From Leifsonia shinshuensis (GTDB lineage: Bacteria > Actinomycetota > Actinomycetes > Actinomycetales > Microbacteriaceae), in the NCBI RefSeq assembly GCF_013410375.1, contig NZ_JACCFL010000001.1, positions 1,984,001 through 2,048,000 of the forward strand: DNA of 64,000 bases, given 5' to 3'. The notes under the pieces were generated by a model. The model saw only the letters and a program-made list of their open reading frames with translations. It was not told the origin of the DNA and ran no database searches. The position numbers and the translations under genes are program-made. Of the stretch, positions 16,090 through 23,379 are shown piece by piece; the first letter of the stretch is position 1; the number at the start of each line of letters is the position of its first letter.

Positions 16090-16104
16090 GGCGGCCCTGC
16101 CGCC
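16090..16104 (-). terminator. short hairpin 12 bp after the 113-aa gene
   Basis: GGCGGC and GCCGCC pair perfectly around CCT, just downstream of the minus-strand gene that ends at 16117. It is short and lacks a T tract, so support is modest. Confidence 0.35.
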
Positions 16105-16116
16105 GGAACGTGCGGC

Positions 16117-16458
16117 TCAGCGCCCGGGCGGAGTGTCCGCGTTGACCTCGTCGGCGCCGAGCGCGCCGATCTCCTCGGTGAGCTGGAGGCCCTGGGCGCT
16201 GTTCGACGAGAGCGTGAGCTGTTCCAGCCACTGCTTGTTGATCGAAGGCTGCCGTCCTCCGCTGTAGCGGAAGAGGAGCGGGATGGCGGGATCGATCCAG
16301 ATCGCGCTCCGGCCGTCTCCGACCGCCTGCTCATCGCGCCAGGAGAAGAAGAAGCCCTCCTTGCGCCGGAGCTTGAGTCCGACGACGATCTGCAGGTGCG
16401 CGAGGACCCGGTCTTCGAATCCGATCTCGGTCGTTCCCCCGTATACGAGCTTGCCCAT
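16117..16458 (-). CDS. small conserved Microbacteriaceae-type protein (DUF7882-like)
   Basis: 113 aa, ATG 16458. The sequence MGKLVYGGTTEIGFEDR, then LAHLQIVVGLKLRRKEGFFFSW, DGRSAIWIDPAIPLLFRYSG and a SINKQWLEQLTLSSNSA segment, matches a small family I associate with Microbacteriaceae genomes, sometimes mislabelled as an ATP-dependent DNA ligase. It has no ligase motif (no KxDG), so that label should be avoided. It is cytoplasmic with no membrane helix; function unknown. It is transcribed away from the oxidoreductase gene at 16569 with 110 bp between them. Confidence 0.7.
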   Translation of the reverse strand: MGKLVYGGTTEIGFEDRVLAHLQIVVGLKLRRKEGFFFSWRDEQAVGDGRSAIWIDPAIPLLFRYSGGRQPSINKQWLEQLTLSSNSAQGLQLTEEIGALGADEVNADTPPGR

Positions 16459-16568
16459 GCGTGAAACCGTACCGGACCGGACGCGAATGCTGGCATTCCG
16501 GCGCGGGAAAAGTGTCTGCGGGAGAAGTGCCCGGGCGCGATCCGCCCGCGCCGGGGTATGTTCGGGCG

Positions 16569-18068
16569 GTGGAAGCTCGACGTGTGCTCGTCACCGGCGC
16601 GACCGGGTACATCGGCGGACGGCTGGTGCCGCGCCTCCTGGAGCGCGGCTACCGGGTGCGGGTGCTGGTGCGTTCGCCGGCCAAGCTCACCGACGTGCCG
16701 TGGGCGGATCAGGTGGAGGTCGTGCAGGGCGACCTGCACGACCGGGCGGCCGTCGCGGCGGCCGTGCGCGCTGTCGACATCGTGTACTACCTCGTGCACT
16801 CCATGCGCGCCACCGGCGACTTCGATGAGGAGGAGGCGGACGCCGCGCGCTCGGTCGCCGAGGCGTCCGCGGCGGCCGGTGTGCAGCGGATCGTCTACCT
16901 CGGCGCGCTGCACCCGGACGGCCCGCTCTCGCGGCACCTGCGCTCGCGCGTGGCGGTCGGGCGCATCCTCCTCGGCTCCGGCGTCCCCACTGTCGTGCTG
17001 CAGGCCGGGGTGGTGATCGGGTCGGGGTCGGCGTCGTTCGAGATGATCCGACAGCTCACCGACGTCCTGCCGTACATGCCGGCGCCGCGCTGGGTGCGCA
17101 ACCGCATCCAGCCGATCGCCGTGCGCGACGTGCTGCACTACCTCCTGGCGGCCGCCGAGCTGCCGCCCGAGGTCTCCCGCGCGTTCGACATCGGCGGCCC
17201 GGACATCCTCCGCTACGGGCAGATGATGAACGGCTATGCGCTCGAGGCCGGGCTGCGCCAGCGGCCGATCGCGTCGCTGCCGGTGTTCACGCCCTGGCTG
17301 GCCTCGCAGTGGGTGAACCTGGTCACGCCGATCCCGCGCGCGCTGGCCGTGCCGATCATCGAGTCGCTGCAGTACGACTGCGTGATGCGCGACCACGACA
17401 TCGACGCCGTGATCCCGCCGCCGGAGGGCGGCCTGACCGGCTACCGGGCGTCGGTGCGGCTCGCGCTGACGCGCCTGAACGCGGGCACGGTCGAGACGAG
17501 CTGGCAGGACGCCTCCGTGTCCGGGGCGCCCAGCGACCCGCTGCCCAGCGACCCGGAGTGGTCGGGGCACACCGTCTACACGGACGTGCGCGAGCGCACC
17601 AGCACCGCGACGCCGGACGAGGTCTGGCGGGTGATCGAGGGGATCGGCGGCGACCGCGGCTGGTACTCCTTCCCGCTCGCGTGGGCCCTGCGCGGCTGGC
17701 TGGACAAGCTGGCGGGCGGCGTGGGCCTGCGCCGCGGGCGGCGTCACGCCGACCGGCTGCAGACCGGCGACGCCCTCGACTGGTGGCGGGTCGAGCGCAT
17801 CGAGCGCGGGTCGTCGCTGCGGCTGCGCGCCGAAATGCGCGTGCCGGGCCGGGCGTGGCTGGAGCTCGGCGTCGAGCCGGACGGCGCGGGCGCGCGTTAC
17901 CGCCAGCGCGCGGTGTTCTTCCCGCAGGGCCTCGCCGGACGGCTCTACTGGCTGGCGATCCTGCCGTTCCACGGCGTGATCTTCTCCGGCATGGCCGAGC
18001 GGATCGTCGTGGAGGCCGAGCGGGCCGCGCCGGCCGGCGACGGAGGGGTCACTCCGGGGGAGCCGTGA
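16569..18068 (+). CDS. NAD(P)-binding oxidoreductase with C-terminal DUF2867-like domain
   Basis: 499 aa, GTG 16569. A Rossmann fold opens with RVLVTGATGYIGGRL (GxxGxxG at 10-16) and continues as an atypical SDR (NmrA-like) with a YYLVHSM block and YLGALHPDG. The C-terminal 160 residues (from about 335) contain VIEGIGGDRGWYSFPLAWALRGWLDK and LRLRAEMRVPGRAWLEL, as in the DUF2867/START-like domain often fused to such reductases. Substrate unknown. Its 3' end overlaps the convergent marR-type gene by 20 bp. Confidence 0.8.
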   Translation: MEARRVLVTGATGYIGGRLVPRLLERGYRVRVLVRSPAKLTDVPWADQVEVVQGDLHDRAAVAAAVRAVDIVYYLVHSMRATGDFDEEEADAARSVAEASAAAGVQRIVYLGALHPDGPLSRHLRSRVAVGRILLGSGVPTVVLQAGVVIGSGSASFEMIRQLTDVLPYMPAPRWVRNRIQPIAVRDVLHYLLAAAELPPEVSRAFDIGGPDILRYGQMMNGYALEAGLRQRPIASLPVFTPWLASQWVNLVTPIPRALAVPIIESLQYDCVMRDHDIDAVIPPPEGGLTGYRASVRLALTRLNAGTVETSWQDASVSGAPSDPLPSDPEWSGHTVYTDVRERTSTATPDEVWRVIEGIGGDRGWYSFPLAWALRGWLDKLAGGVGLRRGRRHADRLQTGDALDWWRVERIERGSSLRLRAEMRVPGRAWLELGVEPDGAGARYRQRAVFFPQGLAGRLYWLAILPFHGVIFSGMAERIVVEAERAAPAGDGGVTPGEP

Positions 18069-18606
18069 TGAGCGTCGTGGCGCTGAGGTCGGTGAGGAAC
18101 CGGGTCACGATCTCGCGCTCGGCCGGGCTGAGCGCCCGGGCGACCTCGAACCGCCTGGCGTGCTGAAGCCCCATCGTGCGGCGCACCTGGCGGTGCGTCT
18201 CCGGGGTGATCTCGACGGTGACCGCGCGGCGGTCGGTCGGGTGCGGCTTGCGCACGATGTGCCCGGCCCGCTCCAGCCGGTCGAGCAGCTTGGTGACGGA
18301 GGCGGTCGAGATGTGGAGGTGCTCGGCGAGCGCCCCGGCCGTCACGGCGACGTTGGCGTTGGTGGAGGCGATGATGTAGCGCAGCGCCTTCATGTCGGTC
18401 TCGTTGAGCTGCATGGCGGTGCGGGACTCGAAGCTGAGGCGCTGCTCCGCCTCGCGCCAGCCGCGCACCGCGTCGAGCACGCCGATGACCTGGGCCAGCT
18501 CCTCGTCGCTCAGGTCGTCGTGGCGGACGAGCTCCTGCCGCGGGTCGATCACGCGCGGGTCGATCAGCGACCCCGAGATGCGCCGGGCATCCTCCTTCGA
18601 ACTCAT
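18049..18606 (-). CDS. MarR-family regulator, CrtR-like
   Basis: 185 aa, ATG 18606. A winged helix-turn-helix lies at about 65-145 (ALAEHLHISTASVTKLLDRLERAGHIVRKPHPTDRR split over helix and wing). It is divergent from crtE with 73 bp between the start codons. In Corynebacterium glutamicum the MarR-type CrtR sits in the same place, represses the crt operon and is released by geranylgeranyl diphosphate and related prenyl diphosphates. I infer the same role here from position and family; residue-level homology to CrtR was not tested. Confidence 0.8.
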   Translation of the reverse strand: MSSKEDARRISGSLIDPRVIDPRQELVRHDDLSDEELAQVIGVLDAVRGWREAEQRLSFESRTAMQLNETDMKALRYIIASTNANVAVTAGALAEHLHISTASVTKLLDRLERAGHIVRKPHPTDRRAVTVEITPETHRQVRRTMGLQHARRFEVARALSPAEREIVTRFLTDLSATTLITAPPE

Positions 18607-18618
18607 GCGGACATCCTA

Positions 18619-18671
18619 TTGCCACCTGTAAGAAGCGTGCTAAGTTATTTGCTAACCAGGCTAGGTAAAGG
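18619..18671 (+). promoter_or_regulatory. crtE promoter and candidate MarR operator
   Basis: A -35-like TTGCCA (18619-18624) is 16 bp from the -10-like TAAGTT (18641-18646). The -10 lies in a cluster of GCTA words: GCTAAG (18639), GCTAAC (18651) and GCTAGG (18660). AAAGGA (18666-18671) is the crtE ribosome binding site. The repeated GCTA words over and after the -10 are a plausible binding site for the divergent MarR protein. Confidence 0.45.
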
Positions 18672-18679
18672 ACGTCGAC

Positions 18680-19810
18680 ATGACCCAGCTGCGCCCGGAC
18701 CTCACCGAGCCGCGCACCGCTGCGGACGCTCCAGGTCCCGACTTCGTCGAGGCGGATCTCCGCTCCGTCGAGCGCGAGCTGGAGGACTTCCTGGCGGCGC
18801 GGGAGCGCGACGCCGAGCCGTACGGCGAGGAGTACGTCCGGCTCTGGCTCGCGGTCGGCGAGTCCGCGCGCGGCGGCAAGCGACTGCGGCCGCGACTGGT
18901 GCTGTCGGCGTTCCATGGGCTGAGCGGCGGCCACCGCACGGCCGACGCCGCCACCCGCCGGGCCGCGGTGCAGACCGCCCTCGCCTTCGAGCTCCTGCAC
19001 AGCGCCTTCCTGCTGCACGACGACGTCATCGACGGCGACACCGTGCGACGGGGGCGGCCGAACGTCGCCGGCGAGTTCAGCGCAGACGCCCTCTTCCGGG
19101 GGGCCGGGTTCTCCCGCGCCCGGCTCTGGGGCGAGTCGGCCGCCATCCTCGCCGGCGACCTGCTGCTGCACGCCGCCGCCCAGCGCGTCGCGCGCCTGAC
19201 CGTCCCGGAGGCCACGCGCTCCCGGCTCCTGGACCTGATCGACCGGGCGGTCTTCGTGACGGCCGCGGGCGAGCTGGCGGACGTGGGGCTGGCCACCGGG
19301 ATGTCCGCGAGCGCGCTTCCCGACGTCCTCTCGATGACCGCGGACAAGACCGCGGAGTACTCGGTGTCGGGGCCGCTCGCCGCGGGGGCCCTGCTCGCGG
19401 GTGCCGACGACGCGGTCGTGGAGCTGCTCGCGCGGTACGGCCGGCTGGTCGGCGTCGCCTTCCAGCTCGGCGACGACCTGCTCGGGGTGTACGGCGACGA
19501 GAGCGTGACCGGCAAGAGCGCGGTCGGCGACCTGCAGCAGGGCAAGGAGACCACCCTCATCGCCTTCGCGCGCGGGACGTCGCACTGGGCGGACATCGAG
19601 CCGCTGTTCGGCCGCACCGACCTGAGCGCAGCCGACACCGCCCGCCTGGCGGCGGCGCTGGAGGGCTGCGGCGCGCGCGACTTCGCCGAGCGGCTGCTCG
19701 CCGACCACGTGGACGCGGCGATCGACGCTCTGGACTCCCCGCTGCTGCCGTCCGCCCTCGCGGACACCCTCACGCGCGTCGCCCTCGGCTGCGTCGGGAG
19801 GGCGGCATGA
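18680..19810 (+). CDS. crtE: CrtE, geranylgeranyl diphosphate synthase
   Basis: 376 aa, ATG 18680. It elongates isoprenyl diphosphates to GGPP, the C20 precursor of the carotenoid. The first Asp-rich motif is LLHDDVIDGD (114-120) and the second is QLGDDLLG (about 260-267); GGKRLRPRL at 66-73 binds the substrate diphosphate. It is the first gene of the crt operon and starts downstream of the divergent MarR gene. Its stop overlaps the ATG of the first mini-ORF (ATGA), which suggests that crtB was originally joined directly to crtE before the 67-bp repeat expanded. Confidence 0.93.
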   Translation: MTQLRPDLTEPRTAADAPGPDFVEADLRSVERELEDFLAARERDAEPYGEEYVRLWLAVGESARGGKRLRPRLVLSAFHGLSGGHRTADAATRRAAVQTALAFELLHSAFLLHDDVIDGDTVRRGRPNVAGEFSADALFRGAGFSRARLWGESAAILAGDLLLHAAAQRVARLTVPEATRSRLLDLIDRAVFVTAAGELADVGLATGMSASALPDVLSMTADKTAEYSVSGPLAAGALLAGADDAVVELLARYGRLVGVAFQLGDDLLGVYGDESVTGKSAVGDLQQGKETTLIAFARGTSHWADIEPLFGRTDLSAADTARLAAALEGCGARDFAERLLADHVDAAIDALDSPLLPSALADTLTRVALGCVGRAA

Positions 19811-19872
19811 CCCGTATCGAGACGTCGGCGCGTGGGTGCCGCCCTCCCCGGCCGGCCCGCGAAGGAGCGTGA
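19807..19872 (+). CDS. 21-aa mini-ORF, first repeat unit
   Basis: ATG overlaps the crtE stop (ATGA). It encodes MTRIETS, identical to the first seven residues of CrtB, then an Arg/Pro-rich tail ending PAREGA, and stops one base before the next ATG. Translation is plausible because of coupling to crtE; a function of the peptide itself is not suggested by the sequence. Confidence 0.35.
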   Translation: MTRIETSARGCRPPRPAREGA

Positions 19873-19873
19873 G

Positions 19874-19939
19874 ATGACCCGTATCGAGACGTCGGCGCGT
19901 GGGTGCCGCCCTCCCCGGCCGGCCCGCGAAGGAGCGTGA
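19874..19939 (+). CDS. 21-aa mini-ORF, second repeat unit
   Basis: Identical to the first mini-ORF. GAAGGAG (19861-19867) lies 6 bp before its ATG, and the preceding stop and this start are arranged TGAGATG, so ribosomes can reinitiate. Confidence 0.35.
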   Translation: MTRIETSARGCRPPRPAREGA

Positions 19940-19940
19940 G

Positions 19941-20006
19941 ATGACCCGTATCGAGACGTCGGCGCGTGGGTGCCGCCCTCCCCGGCCGGCCCGCGAAGGA
20001 GCGTGA
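19941..20006 (+). CDS. 21-aa mini-ORF, third repeat unit
   Basis: Third identical copy. Its stop codon is one base before the crtB ATG (20008), so crtB translation would depend on ribosomes ending here or on the repeat-borne GAAGGAG immediately upstream. Confidence 0.35.
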   Translation: MTRIETSARGCRPPRPAREGA

Positions 20007-20007
20007 G

Positions 20008-20931
20008 ATGACCCGTATCGAGACGTCGGGGTCGGAGACCTCCCCTGAGGAGCCCCCCGCTCCCGCCTCCGACACCGACCTCGCCCTGTACGGCCGGGCC
20101 GCCCACCGCAGCGCCGCCACGATCATCCACGAGTACTCGACGTCGTTCGGGATGGCGACCCGGCTGCTGTCGCCGTCCGTCCGGCCGGGGGTCGAGGACG
20201 TCTACGCCTTCGTCCGCGTCGCCGACGAGATCGTCGACGGCGCGGCGGCGGAGGCCGGCCTGTCCGCCGATCAGATCCGGCAGGTGCTCGGCGCGCTGGA
20301 GGACGACACCGAGCAGGCGCTCCGCACCGGCTACAGCGCCAACGTCGTCGTCCACGCCTTCGCCCGCACGGCGCGGTCGGCCGGCTTCGGCGCCGAGCTG
20401 ACCCGCCCGTTCTTCGCCTCCATGCGCCGGGACCTGGACCCCGTCGACTTCTCGGCGGACGAGCTGAGCGCCTACGTGTACGGCTCGGCGGAGGTCGTCG
20501 GGCTGATGTGCCTGGCGGTGTTCCTGGCGGACTCGCCCGTGCCGGACGCGACCCGGCGGCGGCTGGAGGCCGGAGCCCGGCGGCTCGGGGCGGCGTTCCA
20601 GAAGATCAACTTCCTGCGCGACCTCGCCGTCGACTACGCGGAGCTCGGCCGCAGCTACTTCCCCGGCATCGACCCGGCGCACCTGACCGAGCGGCAGAAG
20701 CTCGCCCTGGTCGTGGACATCGACTGCGACCTCGGCGCCGCCGCTGACGCGATCCCGGAGCTCCCGGACAACTGCCGCCGCGCGATCGCCGCCGCCCACG
20801 GCCTGTTCGCGGAGCTCAGCGATCGCATCCGGGCGACCCCGGCGCCGGAGCTGCTCGTCCGCCGGGTGCGGGTGCCCAACCCCGTGAAGCTCGCGATCCT
20901 GCTCCGGGCCTCGACCGGGACGCTGCGGTGA
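20008..20931 (+). CDS. crtB: CrtB, phytoene synthase
   Basis: 307 aa from ATG 20008. It joins two GGPP head to head into phytoene. Family motifs: YSTSFGMATRLL near the start, VRVADEIVDGAAAE as first Asp-rich region, and GAAFQKINFLRDLAVDYAELGRSYFP containing the second. The start was chosen at the ATG preceded by GAAGGAG; the frame is open further upstream through the repeat, but that stretch is repeat-derived. The first seven residues are shared with the mini-ORFs. It overlaps crtI by 4 nt (GTGA). Confidence 0.93.
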   Translation: MTRIETSGSETSPEEPPAPASDTDLALYGRAAHRSAATIIHEYSTSFGMATRLLSPSVRPGVEDVYAFVRVADEIVDGAAAEAGLSADQIRQVLGALEDDTEQALRTGYSANVVVHAFARTARSAGFGAELTRPFFASMRRDLDPVDFSADELSAYVYGSAEVVGLMCLAVFLADSPVPDATRRRLEAGARRLGAAFQKINFLRDLAVDYAELGRSYFPGIDPAHLTERQKLALVVDIDCDLGAAADAIPELPDNCRRAIAAAHGLFAELSDRIRATPAPELLVRRVRVPNPVKLAILLRASTGTLR

Positions 20932-22583
20932 CTGCACGTCCGAGCGCCGCGGACCGTGTCGGCGACCGCGTCGTCATCATCGGGGGAGGGATCGCGGGGC
21001 TCGCGACCGCCGCGCTGCTCGCCCACGAGGGCCGCCGCGTGACGCTGCTGGAGCAGCACGACGTCGTCGGCGGCCGGGCCGGGCTGTGGGAGTCGGACGG
21101 CTTCCGGTTCGACACCGGACCGTCCTGGTACCTCATGCCGGACGTGTTCGACCACTTCTTCCGGCTGCTCGGCACGAGCACGGCGGAGCAGCTCGACCTG
21201 GTGACGCTCGACCCCGGCTACCGGCTGTTCGCGGAGCAGGGCGGGCCCGCGCTCGACATCCGGGCCGACGGGCGCGCCAACCGCGCGCTGTTCGAGAGCG
21301 TCGAGCCGGGCGCCGGAGCCGCACTCGACCGCTACCTGGCCGGGGCGGCCGAGACCTACCGGCTCGCCGTCGACCGCTTCCTCTACGCCACCTTCGCCGG
21401 CTCCGGCCCGCTGCTCGACCCCGCCGTCCTCCGCCGCGCCGGCCGGCTGGCGCGGCTGCTGCTCGAGCCGCTGGACCGGTACGCCGCCGGGTTCGTGCAC
21501 GACACCCGGCTGCGCCAGCTGCTCGGCTACCCCGCGGTGTTCCTCGGCACCTCCCCGGGACGCGCGCCGAGCATGTACCACCTGATGAGCCACCTCGACC
21601 TGGACGACGGGGTGCGCTACCCGCTCGGCGGCTTCACCGAGCTGATCCGGCGGATCGCGGCGCTCGCCGAGTCCGCGGGGGCCGAGCTCGTGACCGGGGC
21701 GCGCGTGACGGCGATCCGTACCGAGCGGGGCGGATCGCGGGCCCGCGGCCGTCGAGCCAGGGCGACGGGCGTCGAGTACGTCGACGCGGGCGGGCGCACG
21801 CGGGTCGCCGAGGCGGATGTCGTCGTCTCGGCCGCCGACCTGCACCACACCGAGACGCAGCTGCTCCCACCCTCGCTGCGGACCCACCCCGAGCGCGTGT
21901 GGGAGCGCCGCGATCCCGGGCCGGGCGCCGTGCTCGCCATGCTCGGCGTGCGCGGCGCCCTGCCGGAGCTCAGCCACCACAACCTGTTCTTCACGACCGA
22001 CTGGGAGGCCGGCTTCGCCCACCTGGACGGCTCCCGCCGCGGATTCGGCGCGCCCGCCGGCATCCCGGACCCCGTGTCGCTGTACGTGTGCAAGCCGAGC
22101 GAGACCGACCCGGGTGTCGCGCCGCCCGGAGCCGAGAACCTGTTCGTGCTGATCCCGGTCGCGGCCGACGTCTCGATCGGCCGCGGCGGCGTCGACCGGA
22201 CGGGCGACCGCCTCGTGGAGCGCACGGTCGACGCGGCGGTGGAGCAGATCGGCGCCTGGGCGGCCATCCCCGGGCTCGCCGACCGGATCGTCGTGCGCCG
22301 CACCGTCGGCCCCGACGACTTCGCCCAGGGCTTCAACGCCTGGCGGGGCGGCGCGCTCGGGCTCGCGCACACCCTCCGGCAGAGCGCGTTCCTGCGGCCG
22401 GGGAACGCGTCCCGCCGGGTCGACGGCCTCCTCTACGCGGGGTCGTCGACCATCCCCGGCATCGGCCTGCCGATGTGCCTCATCAGCGCGGAGCTCGTGC
22501 TCAAGCGCCTGCGCGGGGACACCACCGCCGCCCCGCTGGCGGAGCCGCTGCGCCGGGCGCCCGCGGGGGAGCGGGTGCCGTGA
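20928..22583 (+). CDS. crtI: CrtI, phytoene desaturase
   Basis: 551 aa, GTG 20928 within the crtB stop. It desaturates phytoene to lycopene. The FAD-binding dinucleotide fold is RVVIIGGGIAGLATAALLAHEG near residue 15-35, and the C-terminal flavin motif is LYAGSSTIPGIGLPMCLISA. A short basic insertion (SRARGRRARATG) interrupts the region around residue 270; the length is otherwise slightly above the usual 500-540 for this family. It is a membrane-associated flavoprotein and the next gene starts within its stop codon. Confidence 0.93.
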   Translation: MTARPSAADRVGDRVVIIGGGIAGLATAALLAHEGRRVTLLEQHDVVGGRAGLWESDGFRFDTGPSWYLMPDVFDHFFRLLGTSTAEQLDLVTLDPGYRLFAEQGGPALDIRADGRANRALFESVEPGAGAALDRYLAGAAETYRLAVDRFLYATFAGSGPLLDPAVLRRAGRLARLLLEPLDRYAAGFVHDTRLRQLLGYPAVFLGTSPGRAPSMYHLMSHLDLDDGVRYPLGGFTELIRRIAALAESAGAELVTGARVTAIRTERGGSRARGRRARATGVEYVDAGGRTRVAEADVVVSAADLHHTETQLLPPSLRTHPERVWERRDPGPGAVLAMLGVRGALPELSHHNLFFTTDWEAGFAHLDGSRRGFGAPAGIPDPVSLYVCKPSETDPGVAPPGAENLFVLIPVAADVSIGRGGVDRTGDRLVERTVDAAVEQIGAWAAIPGLADRIVVRRTVGPDDFAQGFNAWRGGALGLAHTLRQSAFLRPGNASRRVDGLLYAGSSTIPGIGLPMCLISAELVLKRLRGDTTAAPLAEPLRRAPAGERVP

Positions 22584-22948
22584 CCCTCGCCTACCTCGCC
22601 TGCCTGCTGGTCGCGCTCGGCGCCCTGGTGCTGCTCGACCGGCGCTTCGCCCTGGTGTTCTGGCGCGGCGGCCGGGAGACGGCCCGGCGCGCCAGCCTCG
22701 TCCTCGCGGCCGGCGTGGTCTTCTTCCTCGCCTGGGACGTGCTCGGCATCGCGCTCGGCGTTTTCGCGCGCGGGCGCTCCCCGTTCATGACCGGGATCGA
22801 GCTCGCGCCGCAGCTGCCGCTGGAGGAGCCCGTGTTCCTGGCGTTCCTCTGCTACCTGACGCTGATCCTGCTGTCCGGGACGCGGGCGCTGCTCGACCGG
22901 CGCACCCGGGCCGCCGCCGGCCGGCGGCGCGGAACGGAGCGCCGATGA
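22580..22948 (+). CDS. crtYe: CrtYe, C50 carotenoid cyclase subunit
   Basis: 122 aa, GTG 22580 overlapping the crtI stop. Three hydrophobic helices and the conserved lycopene-cyclase motif QLPLEEPVFLAF place it in the heterodimeric CrtYe/CrtYf (CrtYc/d-like) cyclase family. With CrtYf it cyclises the ends of flavuxanthin-type C50 intermediates. The short length is right for one half of the two-gene cyclase. Whether the ring made is epsilon (decaprenoxanthin) or gamma (sarcinaxanthin) cannot be read. Confidence 0.88.
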   Translation: MTLAYLACLLVALGALVLLDRRFALVFWRGGRETARRASLVLAAGVVFFLAWDVLGIALGVFARGRSPFMTGIELAPQLPLEEPVFLAFLCYLTLILLSGTRALLDRRTRAAAGRRRGTERR

Positions 22949-23379
22949 CCTACCCGCTGCTCAGCGTCGCCTTCCTCGCGCTCGCCGCGGCCGTGCTGGC
23001 GGCCGGCCTCGCGCGGACGCCCGACCGTGCCCGCGTGGCCGAGCGGTGGCTCGTCCCGGCGCTGGTCGCCGGCGTCGTGCTGGTGGTGCTCACCGGCGTC
23101 TTCGACAACCTGATGATCGCGGCGGGGCTGATGACGTACGCCTCCGGCGCGATCTCCGGCCTCCACCTCGGCCTCGTCCCGGTGGAGGACCTCGCCTATC
23201 CGGTCGCCGGGCTCCTCCTGCTGCCCGGTCTCTGGTTGCTGCTGCAGCGGACGGCGGAGGGGTCGCCGCCCGACTCTGTGCAGGCCGACTCCGAGCAGGC
23301 CGGCTCCGAGCAGGCTGGCTCCGTGCAGGCCGGCACGCGCCGCAGCGATCGCACCAGCCGCGATCGGAGCAGCCGATGA
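22945..23379 (+). CDS. crtYf: CrtYf, C50 carotenoid cyclase subunit
   Basis: 144 aa, ATG 22945 overlapping the crtYe stop (ATGA). Three hydrophobic segments and the motif LVPVEDLAYPVAGLLLL identify the partner cyclase half. After about residue 107 comes a hydrophilic tail containing four 5-residue repeats (DSVQA, DSEQA, GSEQA, GSVQA) and a basic end; the tail is absent from the cyclase fold and is probably disordered. It overlaps crtEb by 4 nt. Confidence 0.87.
   Translation: MTYPLLSVAFLALAAAVLAAGLARTPDRARVAERWLVPALVAGVVLVVLTGVFDNLMIAAGLMTYASGAISGLHLGLVPVEDLAYPVAGLLLLPGLWLLLQRTAEGSPPDSVQADSEQAGSEQAGSVQAGTRRSDRTSRDRSSR
23272..23331 (+). repeat. 15-bp tandem array, four units, in the crtYf tail
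   Basis: Units GACTCTGTGCAGGCC, GACTCCGAGCAGGCC, GGCTCCGAGCAGGCT and GGCTCCGTGCAGGCC lie in frame at residues 110-129 of CrtYf and encode (D/G)S(V/E)QA. The period equals that of the arrays at 14571-14630 and 49162-49221, with a different sequence. Confidence 0.85.

Larger units (their letters stand above)
19807..20007 (+). repeat. three exact 67-bp tandem repeats between crtE and crtB
   Basis: Copies at 19807-19873, 19874-19940 and 19941-20007 look identical by eye. The first 22 bp of a fourth copy are the start of crtB (20008 on). Each unit begins with an ATG and ends with GAAGGAGCGTGAG, which supplies a ribosome binding site and the stop for its own mini-ORF just before the next ATG. The unit length is not a multiple of three, yet every copy restarts, so any copy number leaves crtB in frame. 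Confidence 0.95.

Noticed and set aside
16117..16458. ATP-dependent DNA ligase
   Set aside because: A label sometimes given to this small family; no KxDG motif and only 113 residues, so no ligase fold is possible.
16558..17016. Open frame starting MFGRWKLDV in the oxidoreductase gene
   Set aside because: Different frame from the Rossmann protein; Arg/Pro/Ser-rich shadow. The GTG at 16569 in the other frame gives the GxxGxxG motif.
19807..20007. CRISPR or satellite reading of the 67-bp repeats
   Set aside because: Copies are contiguous without spacers and each carries a ribosome site and start codon, so they are tandem duplications of the crtB start region.
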